DNA from: Lachnospiraceae bacterium
GTDB taxonomy: Bacteria; Bacillota; Clostridia; Lachnospirales; Lachnospiraceae
NCBI GenBank assembly: GCA_029063085.1
Contig: JAIDOW010000098.1
Span: forward strand, 1 to 57,425
Direction of reading: 5' to 3'
DNA: 57,425 nt
The position numbers and the translations under genes were made by a program. Of this stretch, positions 1 through 8,032 are shown piece after piece (the stretch's first letter is position 1; each line of letters begins with the position of its first letter). The notes beneath the pieces were generated by a model. It had not been told where the DNA came from, did not search any database, and saw nothing but the letters and a program-made list of their open reading frames with translations.

Positions 1-1
1 A

Positions 2-112
2 ATTGATACAATTTATATTAATGAAAATAATGAAATTACGATTCAATTCAAATTTTCTGACCAGCACAAAAGGGTTTTAGAATTTATAACAAATAATAAA
101 ACTATTTCTTAA
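2..112 (+). pseudogene. 3' end of a putative serine recombinase (cut by window edge)
   Basis: An open frame enters from the left edge and stops with TAA at 110-112. Its 36 residues end in alternating hydrophobic and charged residues (INENNEITIQFKF, then SDQHKRVLEF). This resembles the extreme C-terminus of large serine recombinases found at the end of clostridial integrative elements, where the recombinase is the last gene before the attachment site. The position fits: a beheaded host gene starts about 35 bases downstream. Only the tail is visible, so the family call is an inference. It is listed as partial because of the window edge, not because a defect is seen. Confidence 0.4.
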
Positions 113-146
113 ACATTCTATTTTTTGTCTTATTATCTATGTCTCT

Positions 147-860
147 AATGGTGCCGGAAAATCCACCACGATCCGAAGCCTTCTTGGACTAATTAAGTTT
201 CAGAAGGGAAGTGCGTCTATTTTGGGAATGGATGTGAAGACACAGTCAAAAGAGATTTTAAGAGAAATCGGTTATATGCCATCGGAGGCGATGTTTTATC
301 CTTCCATGAAAGTGAGGGATGTTATCCGGTTTGCCGCCGATATGAGGAAAACAGATTGCAGCGAGGAGGCGGAAATGCTGTGTGAACGTCTTATGATTGA
401 CCAGAGTAAGAAGATAGAAGAACTTTCTTTGGGTAATCGGAAAAAGGTAAGCATTGTCTGTGCAATGCAGCATAAACCGAGGCTTTTTATTTTTGATGAA
501 CCTACCAGCGGACTGGATCCTCTTATGCAGGCTGAATTTTTTAAGCTGGTTTTAGAATATAACAGGCAGGGAACGACCTGTTTTCTTTCCTCTCATGTAT
601 TATCGGAAGTCAAAAAGTACTGTCATCATGCGGCAATCATACGAGAAGGAGAATTAATTTGCACGGATACGGTAGAAAATCTGACTAGGACCAATGCAAA
701 ACGGATTCACATGATAAAGGATGGTGTGGAGGAAAACTTTGTTTACAAGGGAAACTTAAATGAACTGTTTTCTGGTTTTGCAGGACATGATATAGAGGAT
801 ATTGTAATAGAAGAGCCTGAACTGGATGAAATTTTTATCCATTATTACCAAACAGAGTAA
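147..860 (+). pseudogene. ABC transporter ATPase, 5' end missing
   Basis: The frame starts abruptly inside Walker A: codons 147-170 read NGAGKSTT with no 'GP' or upstream beta strands before them. The rest is intact: a Q-loop region, signature-like LSLGNRKK, Walker B LFIFDEP (about 488-510), D-loop SGLD and the switch histidine in LSSH. About 35-40 N-terminal residues are lost. The first in-frame ATG is at 222, after Walker A, so any product from it could not bind ATP normally. The ABC-2 permease downstream (979) is the natural partner. The bases before 147 belong to the recombinase-bearing element, so disruption by its insertion is the likely cause. Confidence 0.75.
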
Positions 861-901
861 AATTACTTTACAAGTAGCGAAAGCGTGTCTCGTGGCGGAT
901 T

Positions 902-921
902 GTTTATTGTGTACAATAAAC
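902..921. repeat. 9-bp perfect inverted repeat in the ABC intergenic gap
   Basis: GTTTATTGT and ACAATAAAC are separated by 2 bases, between the truncated ATPase and its permease. There is no T-run, so it is more likely a repeat remnant or mRNA processing hairpin than a terminator. Confidence 0.5.
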
Positions 922-978
922 GGCGGGAAAGACTGAGCTTCACGATTATTTATAAGTAGTGTAAATAAGGAGGATATT

Positions 979-1767
979 ATGGTATTATATATGCATGAAA
1001 TGAAAATGAATCTGAAAAGTCTTATCATATGGACTTTGTGTGTAGGAGGTTTATGCTTTGGCTGTATTTTATTGTACACGAGCCTTGAGGATTCCATACA
1101 GGAAATTGCAGATGTGTATTCCAACATGGGTTCCATGTCAGTTGCACTGGGAATGGACAAAATGAGCATGGCAACTCTGACAGGTTTTTATGCAACGGAG
1201 ATTGCGATGATGCACGGATTAGGGGGTGCCATGTTTGCTGCTGTTCTTGGAATAGGGATGCTATCCAAGGAGGAGGCAGGTCATACTACGGAATTTCTAA
1301 ATGTTCTGCCAGTGGGAAGAAGCAGGATTTTCAGACAGAAATATATAGCAGTGGTCAGTAATATTTTTATTTTTAATCTTTTTTGTTTCCTTCTGTATAT
1401 ATTGGGTTTTCTCTTGATGAAAGAGGAAATCAGTGGAAAAGAGATGGTATTATACCATTTTGCACAGATTATGATGCAGGTAGAGATTGCAATGGTTTGT
1501 TTTATGATTTCTGCTTTTACAAAAAAGAATCTGATGGGAGCAGGACTTGGGATTGTCATTTTGATGTTTGCAGCGGATATGATGTGCCGCATTATATCGG
1601 CAATTGAGGATATTAAATATATTACACCATTTTACTACTCCAATGCAGCAGATATTTTTACAGAGGGAAGTATAGACAAGGTAATGCTTGGAATTGGCAT
1701 GGGAATTATCTTTATTACATTTGTGATGGCGGGAATCCGATATGGGAAGAAGGATTTTGCTGTGTAA
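979..1767 (+). CDS. ABC-2 type transporter permease
   Basis: The 262-residue membrane protein has about six hydrophobic segments: an N-terminal one at about residues 16-35, a pair around 80-135, and three in the C-terminal half ending before a short basic tail (RYGKKDFAV). This is the layout of ABC-2 permeases paired with a separate ATPase. AAGGAGG at 967-973 sets the ATG at 979. It sits 118 bases after the ATPase gene that has lost its Walker A, so the transporter is probably non-functional unless another ATPase serves it. The substrate cannot be inferred. Confidence 0.8.
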   Translation: MVLYMHEMKMNLKSLIIWTLCVGGLCFGCILLYTSLEDSIQEIADVYSNMGSMSVALGMDKMSMATLTGFYATEIAMMHGLGGAMFAAVLGIGMLSKEEAGHTTEFLNVLPVGRSRIFRQKYIAVVSNIFIFNLFCFLLYILGFLLMKEEISGKEMVLYHFAQIMMQVEIAMVCFMISAFTKKNLMGAGLGIVILMFAADMMCRIISAIEDIKYITPFYYSNAADIFTEGSIDKVMLGIGMGIIFITFVMAGIRYGKKDFAV

Positions 1768-1785
1768 GGGGCGAAGGAAACACTA

Positions 1786-1822
1786 TGCCCACTAAGCTCA
1801 GCGCCACTTTGCTAAGTGGGCA
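1786..1822. repeat. Hairpin repeat before the DAG kinase-like gene
   Basis: TGCCCACTAAGC pairs with GCTAAGTGGGCA apart from one central mismatch. A weaker GCACT/AGTGC pair follows at about 1835-1868. Both lie between the permease stop and the AGGAGG of the next gene, with no T-run. Confidence 0.55.
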
Positions 1823-1883
1823 AGTATATTTTCGCACTAAATTCGCGCATAGCTGCTTATTAAGTGCTCAATATAGGAGGAAT

Positions 1884-2903
1884 ATGAAACAAAAACGGTA
1901 TCATTTTATTATCAATCCGGCAGCATCTTCCGGAAAAGGAATGCATATCTGGAATCAGGTGGAACGTATTTTACAAAAGGAACAGATTTTATACGAGGCC
2001 CATATTCTGCAAAATGCGGCAGAGGCGGAATCACTTGTGCGGAATTTGACAGGAAGATCAAATGCATGTAGTGAAATATCAGGTTTACATAATATTGACG
2101 AGGTGGCTGCTGCGGAGGAAATTCAGGAATGCCATATAGTAGTTCTTGGCGGGGATGGCACATTAAATGCGGTTTTGAATGGAATTGAATCCTTTGAATA
2201 CACAATTCTTTCCTGTATCCGTACTGGTTCTGGCAATGATTTTGCAGGGAATATGGGAATTAGTACGGATACAGTTCAGGCATTGCATGGAATATTACGT
2301 CACAAGGAAGAAGTACTTTTAGATTATGGTGTGATTACCTATCAGTCAGAAAATGCTGCCTCCCAAAGTGGTGAGGCCTTGCAAAGCAGAAGATTTATCA
2401 TTAGCAGCGGCATAGGATATGATGCTGATATCTGTGAGGAGGTAAGCAGGAGCAGACTGAAAGAGTATCTGAATAAGATTCATTTCGGAAAATTGGTTTA
2501 TGTGGCTATCGGTATCAAGCAGATTTTTACAAGAAAGAGTAAAGAGGCAGTAATCTGTATGGATGACGGAGAACAGATTTCTGTATCTGGTTTGTTTTTT
2601 GTTGTTTCGATGATACATGAAAAAGAGGGTGGTGGTGTTCCATTTTGTCCTGATGCAGATGCAGCAGATGGGCAACTGGATATCTGTCTGGTAAAAAATA
2701 TGCCCAAATGGAAGCTGCTGTTAGCAGTAATCCTGGTATATGCCAAAAAGCATATTCTTTTTCGGAATATCACATTACAAAGATGCAAAAAAATTACAAT
2801 CAGGACAGAGGTGCCGCAGTGGTTTCATATGGATGGGGAGACACCCTGCCAGATAAAAGAAGCCAGGATGGAATGCAGATCAGGTTTTAGGTTTCTTATG
2901 TGA
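1884..2903 (+). CDS. YegS/DagK-family lipid kinase
   Basis: The protein (339 residues) belongs to the diacylglycerol/sphingosine kinase catalytic family, which phosphorylates lipid alcohols with ATP at the membrane. Visible motifs are an N-terminal 'INPAASSGKG' (residues 10-19), the nucleotide loop GGDGT (89-93) and GSGNDF (115-120). The C-terminal half carries a PFCPDADAADGQLD segment, comparable to the second domain of YegS/DgkB. The frame stays open upstream to 1785 through a hairpin repeat, but AGGAGG at 1875-1880 points to ATG 1884. The stop at 2901-2903 directly abuts the next frame, suggesting an operon. The exact lipid substrate is unknown. Confidence 0.85.
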   Translation: MKQKRYHFIINPAASSGKGMHIWNQVERILQKEQILYEAHILQNAAEAESLVRNLTGRSNACSEISGLHNIDEVAAAEEIQECHIVVLGGDGTLNAVLNGIESFEYTILSCIRTGSGNDFAGNMGISTDTVQALHGILRHKEEVLLDYGVITYQSENAASQSGEALQSRRFIISSGIGYDADICEEVSRSRLKEYLNKIHFGKLVYVAIGIKQIFTRKSKEAVICMDDGEQISVSGLFFVVSMIHEKEGGGVPFCPDADAADGQLDICLVKNMPKWKLLLAVILVYAKKHILFRNITLQRCKKITIRTEVPQWFHMDGETPCQIKEARMECRSGFRFLM

Positions 2904-2984
2904 ATGATAGAAAATTCTATAATTATAGAAATAAAAAATCTAATTATTGGCTATACTGACAGATACAAGAAGGCAGGTGTAGCA

Positions 2985-4199
2985 ATGTATCGGATTGAAG
3001 AGGAAAAAAAGAAAGAAAAATATATACTGTTGATACCAGCAATGCTGGATGCACATTTTCCTTTGCTAAAGTATGCTTTTTATTCAAAAAAATACCGTCC
3101 TGTTATAATGGAAGAGACAGAAGGAATTACAGGTCTGGGTTTAAAGTATGCACATAATGATTTGTGCTATCCGGGAATCCTGATTGTAGGGCAGATATTA
3201 AAAACCTTACAGAGTGGAAAATACGATGTAAACCGGACGGTTATATTAGAGCCACAGGCAGGAGACGCCTGCAGGGGCTCAAATTATATTCCGATGATTC
3301 GGAAAGCGTTAGATGACGCAGGCTTTGAAATGGTGCCGGTGATTTCATTGAATGTTACAGGTCTGGAACGAAAAAATAGTCTTCCTGTTACACCGGATTT
3401 GTTAATCCGTGCATCAGCAGCGGCTTATTACGGTGATCTGTTAATGATTTTATCCAATCAGGTGGAGCCTTATGAAGAGAATGCAGGGGATACAAAGAAG
3501 GTTTCGGATAAATGGATTGGGATATTGTCAAAAGAGCTAAAGAGCGGAAAACAGCTTTCTGTGAGGAAAGTCAGGAAACATTTTGATGAGATCGTACAGG
3601 ATTTTAAAAAGATTCCCAAAACGGATAAACAAATATTAAAGATCGGTGTTGTAGGAGAACTTTACATTAAATACTGCCATTTGGGAAACTGGAATCTGGA
3701 GAAGTATTTAAAAGGGCAGGATTGTGAATACTATATCAATGGTATTACATGGTATGCTCTGTATTATATGGATACTCATCTGCTATCGGAAGGCAGGGAT
3801 TATAAAACAGGAGCGGTTATTGGAATATATAAAAAGGTTTTCCGGTATTTTTTGAATCTGCAAAGGGAGATGGTAGGTGCAATCAAAAAGCAGGGGTTCT
3901 ATTGTATGGATGCCTATGATATCTTTAAAGAAAGGGCTGCCGGTTATGTGACCTATCAGTGTTCTGTCGGGGATGGATGGCTGATTGGAGCAGAATTTGC
4001 CAATCATGCTTTAAATGGTTATAACCGGATTATCTGCGGTCAGCCCTTTGGATGTCTGCCAAGCCATGTTTGTGGAAGAGGTTTATATCCGGCTATCCGC
4101 AGAAAGCTTCCGGACACGCAATATATCAGTGTGGATTATGATGCCAGCGGAACGGATGCACTGGTGAAGAGCAGAATCAGAATGCTATTATCTTTTTGA
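2985..4199 (+). CDS. Stand-alone COG3581-type (2-hydroxyacyl-CoA dehydratase activase-related) protein
   Basis: The protein has about 404 residues. It opens with LLIPAMLDAHFPLLKYAF, has an EPQAGDACRGSNYIPMIRKA block and ends with CGQPFGCLPSHVCGRGL followed by a YDASGTDALVKSRI segment. These blocks are typical of the C-terminal half of large clostridial activase-related proteins, whose cysteines may hold an Fe-S cluster. Here the half exists alone: no BcrA/HgdC-type ATPase domain is fused or adjacent. The start is uncertain. ATG 2904 abuts the previous stop, while ATG 2985 has AGGTG 5 bases upstream and begins where homology seems to begin. It shares an operon with the lipid kinase and YwaF-like genes. 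Its function is unknown. Confidence 0.75.
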   Translation: MYRIEEEKKKEKYILLIPAMLDAHFPLLKYAFYSKKYRPVIMEETEGITGLGLKYAHNDLCYPGILIVGQILKTLQSGKYDVNRTVILEPQAGDACRGSNYIPMIRKALDDAGFEMVPVISLNVTGLERKNSLPVTPDLLIRASAAAYYGDLLMILSNQVEPYEENAGDTKKVSDKWIGILSKELKSGKQLSVRKVRKHFDEIVQDFKKIPKTDKQILKIGVVGELYIKYCHLGNWNLEKYLKGQDCEYYINGITWYALYYMDTHLLSEGRDYKTGAVIGIYKKVFRYFLNLQREMVGAIKKQGFYCMDAYDIFKERAAGYVTYQCSVGDGWLIGAEFANHALNGYNRIICGQPFGCLPSHVCGRGLYPAIRRKLPDTQYISVDYDASGTDALVKSRIRMLLSF

Positions 4200-4237
4200 A
4201 TAAGAGCAGATTCATATTAAAACGTTTGGTACAGAAT

Positions 4238-4993
4238 ATGAAAGATTTTTTTATGTTTGAAACAGAATTTCCGATTGGCAGCGGGTTTACGCTGTTTGGT
4301 CCATGTCATTTGATATGGCTTTTTTGTATTGCTGTTTTTACAGGGATATCTGCACACATGTATAAGGAGCAGGGAAAAGAAAGAAGGAGGAAGCTCAATC
4401 ATGTAATGGGGATTGTTTTTCCTGCGATTGCTATTTACCGGGATGTAGTCCTTATGCTTACTGGACATTTTGACAGAGGTTTTTTGCCGTTTCATTTGTG
4501 CAGCATGGCACTCTGGATTGCGGCTCTTTATGCTTGGACCGAACAGCGTTTTTTGGGTGTTATTTATATTCTGCTTTGTGTTCCGGGAGCGGTTGGAGCT
4601 TTGCTTTTTCCCAACTGGGATGCCTATCCGCTTTTTAACTATATGCATATTCATGGATTTATTTCCCATGGGCTGATTGTTGCTTTTGGAATCTGGCTGA
4701 TTGCAGCAGGCAGGGTGATACCAGGCTGGAGAGATTTCTGGATACCGATGATATTCGGCATAGTGGGTTTTTTTGTTATCCATTGGATAAATGGAATACT
4801 GGGGACAAATTTCTGGTTTTTGGATAGTCCGTCTCATGGTTCTCCAACAGTATGGATTTTTGAGATTACCGGAGATCGCTGGTATATGGCAGGATATTTT
4901 CTGTTTTGCATGGTGGTTGTGGCAGTCTGGCAGCTGATGCTTGGTTTTACACACAAACTGCTGACACAAAGAAAGAACCTTCAGGGTAAATAA
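4238..4993 (+). CDS. YwaF/TIGR02206-family integral membrane protein
   Basis: The protein has about 251 residues and seven predicted membrane segments. Family landmarks are FTLFGPCHLIWLF near the start, FDRGFLPFHLCSM in the centre, FNYMHIHGFISHGL, and a final FLFCMVVVAVWQLML segment. These match the YwaF (TMEM164-like) group, whose function in bacteria is not established. The histidine- and aromatic-rich loops are conserved in the family. The frame can start at TTG 4196, overlapping the previous stop, but ATG 4238 begins just before the conserved region; neither has a strong ribosome site. It is the last gene of the operon, with a terminator directly behind. Confidence 0.75.
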   Translation: MKDFFMFETEFPIGSGFTLFGPCHLIWLFCIAVFTGISAHMYKEQGKERRRKLNHVMGIVFPAIAIYRDVVLMLTGHFDRGFLPFHLCSMALWIAALYAWTEQRFLGVIYILLCVPGAVGALLFPNWDAYPLFNYMHIHGFISHGLIVAFGIWLIAAGRVIPGWRDFWIPMIFGIVGFFVIHWINGILGTNFWFLDSPSHGSPTVWIFEITGDRWYMAGYFLFCMVVVAVWQLMLGFTHKLLTQRKNLQGK

Positions 4994-5003
4994 GCTGACG
5001 AGG

Positions 5004-5037
5004 AAGAGTTCGCAGAGCGGGCTCTTTCTTGTTGTTT
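5004..5037 (+). terminator. Rho-independent terminator after the ywaF-like gene
   Basis: AAGAGTTCGC and GCGGGCTCTT form a 10-bp stem with two G-U pairs and a 3-base loop, followed by the T-rich TTCTTGTTGTTT. It lies 10 bases after the stop. Confidence 0.7.
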
Positions 5038-5061
5038 GTGTAGGGAAAATATAGAGAATTG

Positions 5062-5070
5062 TGATATAAT
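5062..5070 (+). promoter_or_regulatory. Extended -10 promoter for the first two-component operon
   Basis: TGATATAAT is an extended -10 (TGN-TATAAT). No good -35 is present at 17 bases. Transcription from here would pass through the hairpins at 5091-5245 before the response regulator. Confidence 0.45.
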
Positions 5071-5090
5071 ATGCACATAAGCGCGAACGC

Positions 5091-5144
5091 AGACTTCTAA
5101 GGAATGCACTGTCGGCTTGCAGACAGGTGCATTCTTAGAAGTCT
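5091..5144. repeat. Long hairpin repeat upstream of the response regulator
   Basis: The outer arms AGACTTCTAAG/CTTAGAAGTCT continue into GAATGCAC-TGTC/GACA-GGTGCATTC with a one-base bulge, giving about 23 paired bases around a GGCTTGCA loop. The inner hairpin is repeated at 5219-5244. Confidence 0.7.
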
Positions 5145-5218
5145 ATGTGAGTGTAACGAACACTGAGGAACCGAAGGTTTCGAAGTGAGCCTTATGGAAA
5201 AAAATATATGACAAAGAA

Positions 5219-5244
5219 GCACTGTCGGCTTGCAGACAGGTGCA
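5219..5244. repeat. Second copy of the 26-bp inner hairpin
   Basis: The 26 bases from GCACTGTCGG to AGACAGGTGCA repeat 5106-5131 exactly, 113 bases downstream. The exact identity suggests a recent duplication or a mobile palindromic unit. It lies in the leader of the response regulator gene. Confidence 0.75.
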
Positions 5245-5292
5245 CATTATAATAAACATTACTGTAAATTTGTTATGAATCAGGAGGTATAT

Positions 5293-6027
5293 ATGAGTAC
5301 ATCAGTTTTAATTGTAGATGATGAGACGGAAATCCGTGAAATGTTAAAACAGATTTTTATCTTGGAGGGGTATCTGGCATATACGGCAAAGGACGGACAG
5401 GAGGCACTGGATAAGGTATCAGCATTGATGGGAAAGAAGGAAAACGGTTTTTTAGAGGATTCGCTGGATTTAAAGAAAGATGCGGGACCGGACATCATTT
5501 TATTAGACATCAATATGCCGGAACTTGACGGATATGAAGTGTGTAAACGGATTCGTGAATATGTGAACTGTCCTATTTTGTTTCTGACTGCGAGAGTGGA
5601 TGAGGAGGATAAGGTAAAAGGCTTTCGTGTGGGAGGTGACGATTATATAGAAAAGCCTTTTAGCATGATAGAACTGAAGGAGCGGGTTGCTGCCCATTTG
5701 AGGAGACAGAAAAGAATAAACGAATCAGAACGGGTAGGTTTTAGAGGTGTATTTACGATTTCCTATTCCGGTAAGCAGGTGCTTTTTGGGAAAGAAGTGA
5801 TTCATCTGACGAAAACAGAATATGAAATTGTGGAACTGTTAAGCCAGCATAAGAATCAGGTATTTACCAAGGAAATGATATATGAACGACTCTGGGGTTT
5901 TGACAAAGATGGAGAGAGCAGCATTATTACAGAGCATATCAGGAGAATCCGGCAGAAGCTTAAGAAATATTCGGATGAAGTAATGGTAGAAACGGTCTGG
6001 GGAGTGGGGTATAGATGGATTGGGTAG
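5293..6027 (+). CDS. OmpR-family response regulator
   Basis: The 244-residue DNA-binding response regulator has a receiver domain at residues 1-135 and a winged-helix output domain at about 150-244. The acidic pair is D9/D10, the phospho-acceptor D72 sits in LLDINMPELDG, and K121 is in EKPF. D72 lies about 20 residues later than usual because a charged insertion (about 44-65, around KKENGFLEDSLDLKK) separates strand 2 from strand 3. The output domain ends with the classic WGVGYRW. AGGAGG at 5282-5287 selects ATG 5293, although the frame is open from 5230. The gene overlaps its sensor kinase by 13 bases, so the two are translationally coupled. Confidence 0.9.
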   Translation: MSTSVLIVDDETEIREMLKQIFILEGYLAYTAKDGQEALDKVSALMGKKENGFLEDSLDLKKDAGPDIILLDINMPELDGYEVCKRIREYVNCPILFLTARVDEEDKVKGFRVGGDDYIEKPFSMIELKERVAAHLRRQKRINESERVGFRGVFTISYSGKQVLFGKEVIHLTKTEYEIVELLSQHKNQVFTKEMIYERLWGFDKDGESSIITEHIRRIRQKLKKYSDEVMVETVWGVGYRWIG

Positions 6028-7289
6028 AAGAACTGCTTGTAAAATGGAAGGGGAAAATAAGAAATTTTTCGCTTCAAAAGGCGATGATGGCATATATGGT
6101 AATTGCAATATTTTTGGTAGTGGTGGCGTGTGGCATTACATGGGAGATATGTGATAACTGGAAGAACACCATTAAAATAGTAAATGAAGTAGCATATAAT
6201 TACAGGTATGTGGGTGAAGGGGCTTTTGTATTATTTTTTGAAGATCAAAGAAGTATCAGCGTCTCGGATCTTTCCAATACAATTTATCTTAAGAAGAGTG
6301 ACGAGATATTATGGAATGTTTTAAATGGCATTACTGTATTGTGTATACCGGTCTATTCAGCAGCAGCTATTTTTCTGGTATCTGTATTGTATTATAAAAA
6401 TAAACTGCGGGAGCCGATATCACTGTTAAGGGTAGAAATGGAGTCTATTAAACGAAACGATTTAAGCTATTCCTGTTTTTATGACAGTAATGATGAGATG
6501 GGAGATATCTGTAAAACCATGGATACGATGCGTAAAGCGGTTGTAGATAATCAGAAGAATATGTGGGAACTGTTGGAAGAACAAAGAAGAATCAATGCAG
6601 CATTTGCCCATGATTTAAGGACACCATTGACTGTAATTTCCGGTTATGTGGATATGCTGACGGAATACTATCCCAAAGGGCAGATTAGTGAAGAAAAAAT
6701 AATGGAGATTCTCTCTGCTATCCGGGGGCAGACTGTGAGATTGAAAACATTTTCTGAAACCATGAAGAAGATAGACAGTTTTGAGGTATTAGAGGTCAGA
6801 AAAAAAACGGTCTGTGGCTGTGATTTGGAGAAGGATATCAAAAATCTGGCAGCGGGGCTGGAAGGCGGGAGTTCTCTTACTATTTCTGTTACGATGCAGT
6901 TTAAGGAAAAAGAGATTTGCTGTGATGAGAATATAATACTGGAAGTATTGGGAAATCTGTTATCCAATGCCCTGCGTTATGGAGAGAAAAAAATAGAAAT
7001 ATTGACTGAACAGCAGGAGGACAGGCTTTTTTTGTATGTGAAGGATGATGGCAGAGGGATGACAAAGGAGGAGCTTTATAAGGCAGACAGTCCTTATTAT
7101 TCGGATAAGACGAAGAACTATGGGAGTCAGTGGAATGGAGAGAAAACAGAAATCGAACAACAGCATATCCATTTCGGGCTGGGGCTTACCATCTGTAAAA
7201 TTCTTTGTAAAAAGCATGGCGGGGATTTAAGTTTTTCTAACAGTGTGGATGGTGGTGCTATTGTCTGTGCAGAGTTTTTTGTGGGGTGA
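6015..7289 (+). CDS. Sensor histidine kinase (HisKA type)
   Basis: The 424-residue membrane kinase is the partner of the preceding regulator. TM1 is about residues 24-45, a short extracytoplasmic domain spans 46-103, TM2 is about 104-127, then a HAMP-like linker and the dimerization helix with H199 in FAHDLRTPLT. The ATPase domain shows N-box NLLSNALRYG, G1 DDGRGM and G2 HFGLGL. The sensor domain is only about 58 residues, typical of kinases that sense at the membrane or through partner transporters, as in peptide-antibiotic responses; that role is inferred from the ABC module that follows. It starts inside the 3' end of the regulator gene. Confidence 0.9.
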   Translation: MDWVEELLVKWKGKIRNFSLQKAMMAYMVIAIFLVVVACGITWEICDNWKNTIKIVNEVAYNYRYVGEGAFVLFFEDQRSISVSDLSNTIYLKKSDEILWNVLNGITVLCIPVYSAAAIFLVSVLYYKNKLREPISLLRVEMESIKRNDLSYSCFYDSNDEMGDICKTMDTMRKAVVDNQKNMWELLEEQRRINAAFAHDLRTPLTVISGYVDMLTEYYPKGQISEEKIMEILSAIRGQTVRLKTFSETMKKIDSFEVLEVRKKTVCGCDLEKDIKNLAAGLEGGSSLTISVTMQFKEKEICCDENIILEVLGNLLSNALRYGEKKIEILTEQQEDRLFLYVKDDGRGMTKEELYKADSPYYSDKTKNYGSQWNGEKTEIEQQHIHFGLGLTICKILCKKHGGDLSFSNSVDGGAIVCAEFFVG

Positions 7290-7365
7290 AAGATAAATAT
7301 GGTTGACTTTATGGGTTGAGATTTCTATAATGCAGGAAAAGGAAATAATGGATAAGGAGTATACT

Positions 7366-8028
7366 ATGTTAAAAAACCGGGTACTGATCGTGGAAGATGA
7401 AGTTTCCATTGCTAAAATGATTAATATGAATCTTAAGGTAGCAAATTATGATACGGTTATGTTCCATGACGGAGGTAAAGCAGCAAAAGCACTGGAAGAA
7501 GAACATGATTATGATATCGCACTCTTGGACATCATGCTTCCGGGTATGGATGGCTTTGCACTTTTGGAAGTAGTGAAATCTTACGGGATACCGGTTATCT
7601 TTTTGACGGCAAAGGATGATATCGGTTCCAAAGTACAGGGGCTTCGGGATGGAGCGGAGGATTATATTGTAAAACCGTTTGAAATGTTAGAACTTATGGT
7701 GCGCATGGAAAAAGTACTGGAAAGATCTCAAAAACTAAGTAATGTCATTAAGGTACTGGATTTAGAGATTAATTTTTCGGAGCATACTGTGAGAAAAAAC
7801 GGCGAGGAGATTTCCTTAAAGCCGATGGAGTTTGAACTGTTAGGTGTTCTTGCAAAAAATAAAAATATAGCGATTTCAAGAGAAGATCTTTTACGCATGG
7901 TGTGGGGGTTGGATTATGTAGGGGAGACAAGGACTGTAGATGTGCATATTGGACAGCTGCGTAAAAAGTTATCATTAAATGATAATATTAAGACAATCTC
8001 CAAAATGGGCTATAGGCTGGAGGATTAA
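7366..8028 (+). CDS. Second OmpR-family response regulator
   Basis: The 220-residue regulator has acidic residues E10/D11, phospho-acceptor D55 (LLDIMLPG) and K103 (VKPF). A winged-helix domain with MVWGLDYVGETRTVDVHI and MGYRLED follows. The start is ATG 7366, with AAGGAG at 7354-7359. ATGs further upstream have poor spacing. Unlike the first regulator, the receiver has no insertion. It follows the first kinase by 76 bases, and the kinase at 8033 starts 4 bases after its stop. Confidence 0.9.
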   Translation: MLKNRVLIVEDEVSIAKMINMNLKVANYDTVMFHDGGKAAKALEEEHDYDIALLDIMLPGMDGFALLEVVKSYGIPVIFLTAKDDIGSKVQGLRDGAEDYIVKPFEMLELMVRMEKVLERSQKLSNVIKVLDLEINFSEHTVRKNGEEISLKPMEFELLGVLAKNKNIAISREDLLRMVWGLDYVGETRTVDVHIGQLRKKLSLNDNIKTISKMGYRLED

Positions 8029-8032
8029 TGCT

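Noticed and set aside
1785-1883. N-terminal extension of the lipid kinase
   Set aside because: The in-frame extension crosses a hairpin repeat and lacks a ribosome site; AGGAGG points to ATG 1884.
4217-4969. 250-residue minus-strand frame opposite the ywaF-like gene
   Set aside because: It is the mirror of a real membrane protein gene, with His/Lys/Asn-rich composition and no family features.
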